In this document: positions 35,894 to 36,215 of the stretch, in pieces
Layout: each line of letters starts with the position of its first letter
Position numbering within the stretch: the stretch's first letter is position 1
Notes under the pieces: model-generated
What the model saw: only the letters and a program-made list of their open reading frames with translations
The model's database searches: none
What the model was told of the DNA's origin: nothing
From: BMS3BBIN04 sp964552465
GTDB lineage: Bacteria; Electryoneota; Electryoneia; Electryoneales; Electryoneaceae
Assembly (NCBI GenBank): GCA_964552465.1
Contig: CAZKGR010000031.1
Coordinates: forward strand, 1 to 36,215
Direction: 5' to 3'
Length of the DNA stretch: 36,215 nt
Position numbers and translations under genes: made by a program

Positions 35894-36025
35894 CCAACGT
35901 TGAAAGTGTGTTGGCGTGTATGCAGCTGTTTGATAAGCTGGTATCAGGAATATCACTAACCTTTGAAATAGTGTTGGTGTGATCGCAATTCGTCGACGCG
36001 ATCAACCATTAAAAGTGTGTTAGTG
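35894..36025 (+). repeat. three imperfect copies of a ~25-base repeat after purA
   Basis: Similar units start near 35894, 35956 and 36003. Each has a left part of CCAAC/CTAAC/CAACC type, a run TTRAAA, then AGTGTGTTGG or a close variant, so each could also fold as a small hairpin (CCAAC with GTTGG). Spacing is about 62 and 47 bases. The rest of the 245-bp gap to the tRNA holds no gene. Confidence 0.5.
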
Positions 36026-36121
36026 CATTTGAGCCGCAGTACATGTGAATGATCTGCTGCTCGAAGTCAGTTGTTGTATTACGTGTCTTTCTACTTTGTA
36101 ATTGGTACTGTTTTCCATCTT

Positions 36122-36127
36122 TACAAT
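36122..36127 (+). promoter_or_regulatory. possible -10 box of the tRNA-Lys gene
   Basis: TACAAT, five of six consensus, nine bases before the tRNA 5' end. The -35 region is poor (TAATTG at 36099-36104). Weak support. Confidence 0.35.
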
Positions 36128-36135
36128 CTATTGTC

Positions 36136-36208
36136 GAGGATGTAGCTCAGCTGGTAGAGCAGGGGCCTTTTAAGCCCAAGGCCGAGGGTTCGAGTCCCTC
36201 CATCCTCA
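36136..36208 (+). tRNA. tRNA-Lys (anticodon UUU)
   Basis: 73 bases. The acceptor stem GAGGATG/CATCCTC is perfect, the D arm is GCTC/GAGC, the anticodon loop CTTTTAA gives anticodon TTT after T33, and the T arm is GAGGG-TTCGAGT-CCCTC. The discriminator is A73. The next bases are CTT, so CCA is not encoded and must be added by the CCA enzyme. The outermost anticodon-stem pair is a G-A mismatch; the other four pairs are sound. Reads AAA and AAG codons. Confidence 0.96.
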
Positions 36209-36215
36209 CTTGATT

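Noticed and set aside
35894..36025. CRISPR array
   Set aside because: Only three degenerate units with unequal spacing and no cas genes in the window.

Overview
This 36-kb window looks like ordinary chromosome from a Gram-negative (double-membrane) bacterium of roughly 50% GC. Exported proteins include a subtilase with a YPNPFNP-type C-terminal sorting/FlgD-like domain, a lipoprotein with a clear lipobox and a Spy/CpxP-like periplasmic protein. Glycine decarboxylase P-protein is split (GcvPA/GcvPB), and the tRNA gene does not encode CCA. Together these fit a candidate phylum in or near the FCB group (Zixibacteria-, Electryoneota-, KSB1- or Latescibacteria-like). That placement is inference from protein architecture, not a phylogeny.

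Layout. 1-2.2 kb: a large exported protein of unknown function (minus). 2.4-2.6 kb: a decayed duplicate of the first ~210 bp of ligA. 2.65-7.4 kb: a 1580-residue membrane hybrid histidine kinase with eight PAS domains (minus). 7.6-9.7 kb: intact ligA. 9.9-14.1 kb: a tight plus-strand run efp-accB-accC-gcvH-gcvPA, joining EF-P, the biotin carrier and biotin carboxylase of acetyl-CoA carboxylase, and two glycine cleavage proteins. 14.3-19.1 kb: slipin, an HMA-like protein, a small membrane protein, a CDF cation transporter, mazG and an alkaline-phosphatase-superfamily metalloenzyme, all plus. 19.3-27.4 kb: minus-strand subtilase, lipoprotein, Spy-like protein and an exonuclease-DinG helicase. 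27.9-29.4 kb: a mosaic exported protein (plus). 29.5-30.9 kb: gcvPB (minus), the partner of gcvPA about 15 kb away. 31.5-36.2 kb: secD-secF, purA and tRNA-Lys(UUU).

The most interesting material is not a new gene system but the traffic of short palindromic repeats. One family of ~23-25-bp hairpins (outer stem CCGYG/CGCGG, variable inner stem, 2-3-nt loop) occurs between genes, in the linker of an exported protein, and in frame inside ligA, where it lies in a ~20-residue insertion just before the catalytic lysine. A second family (GGGGACA.../...GTGTCCCC) appears at three intergenic places, once as a 105-bp element with terminal inverted repeats. A third inverted-repeat element lies at 19.1-19.2 kb.

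I saw no CRISPR array, rRNA, insertion-sequence transposase, phage gene or recognised riboswitch. I did not find an unmistakably novel biological system.
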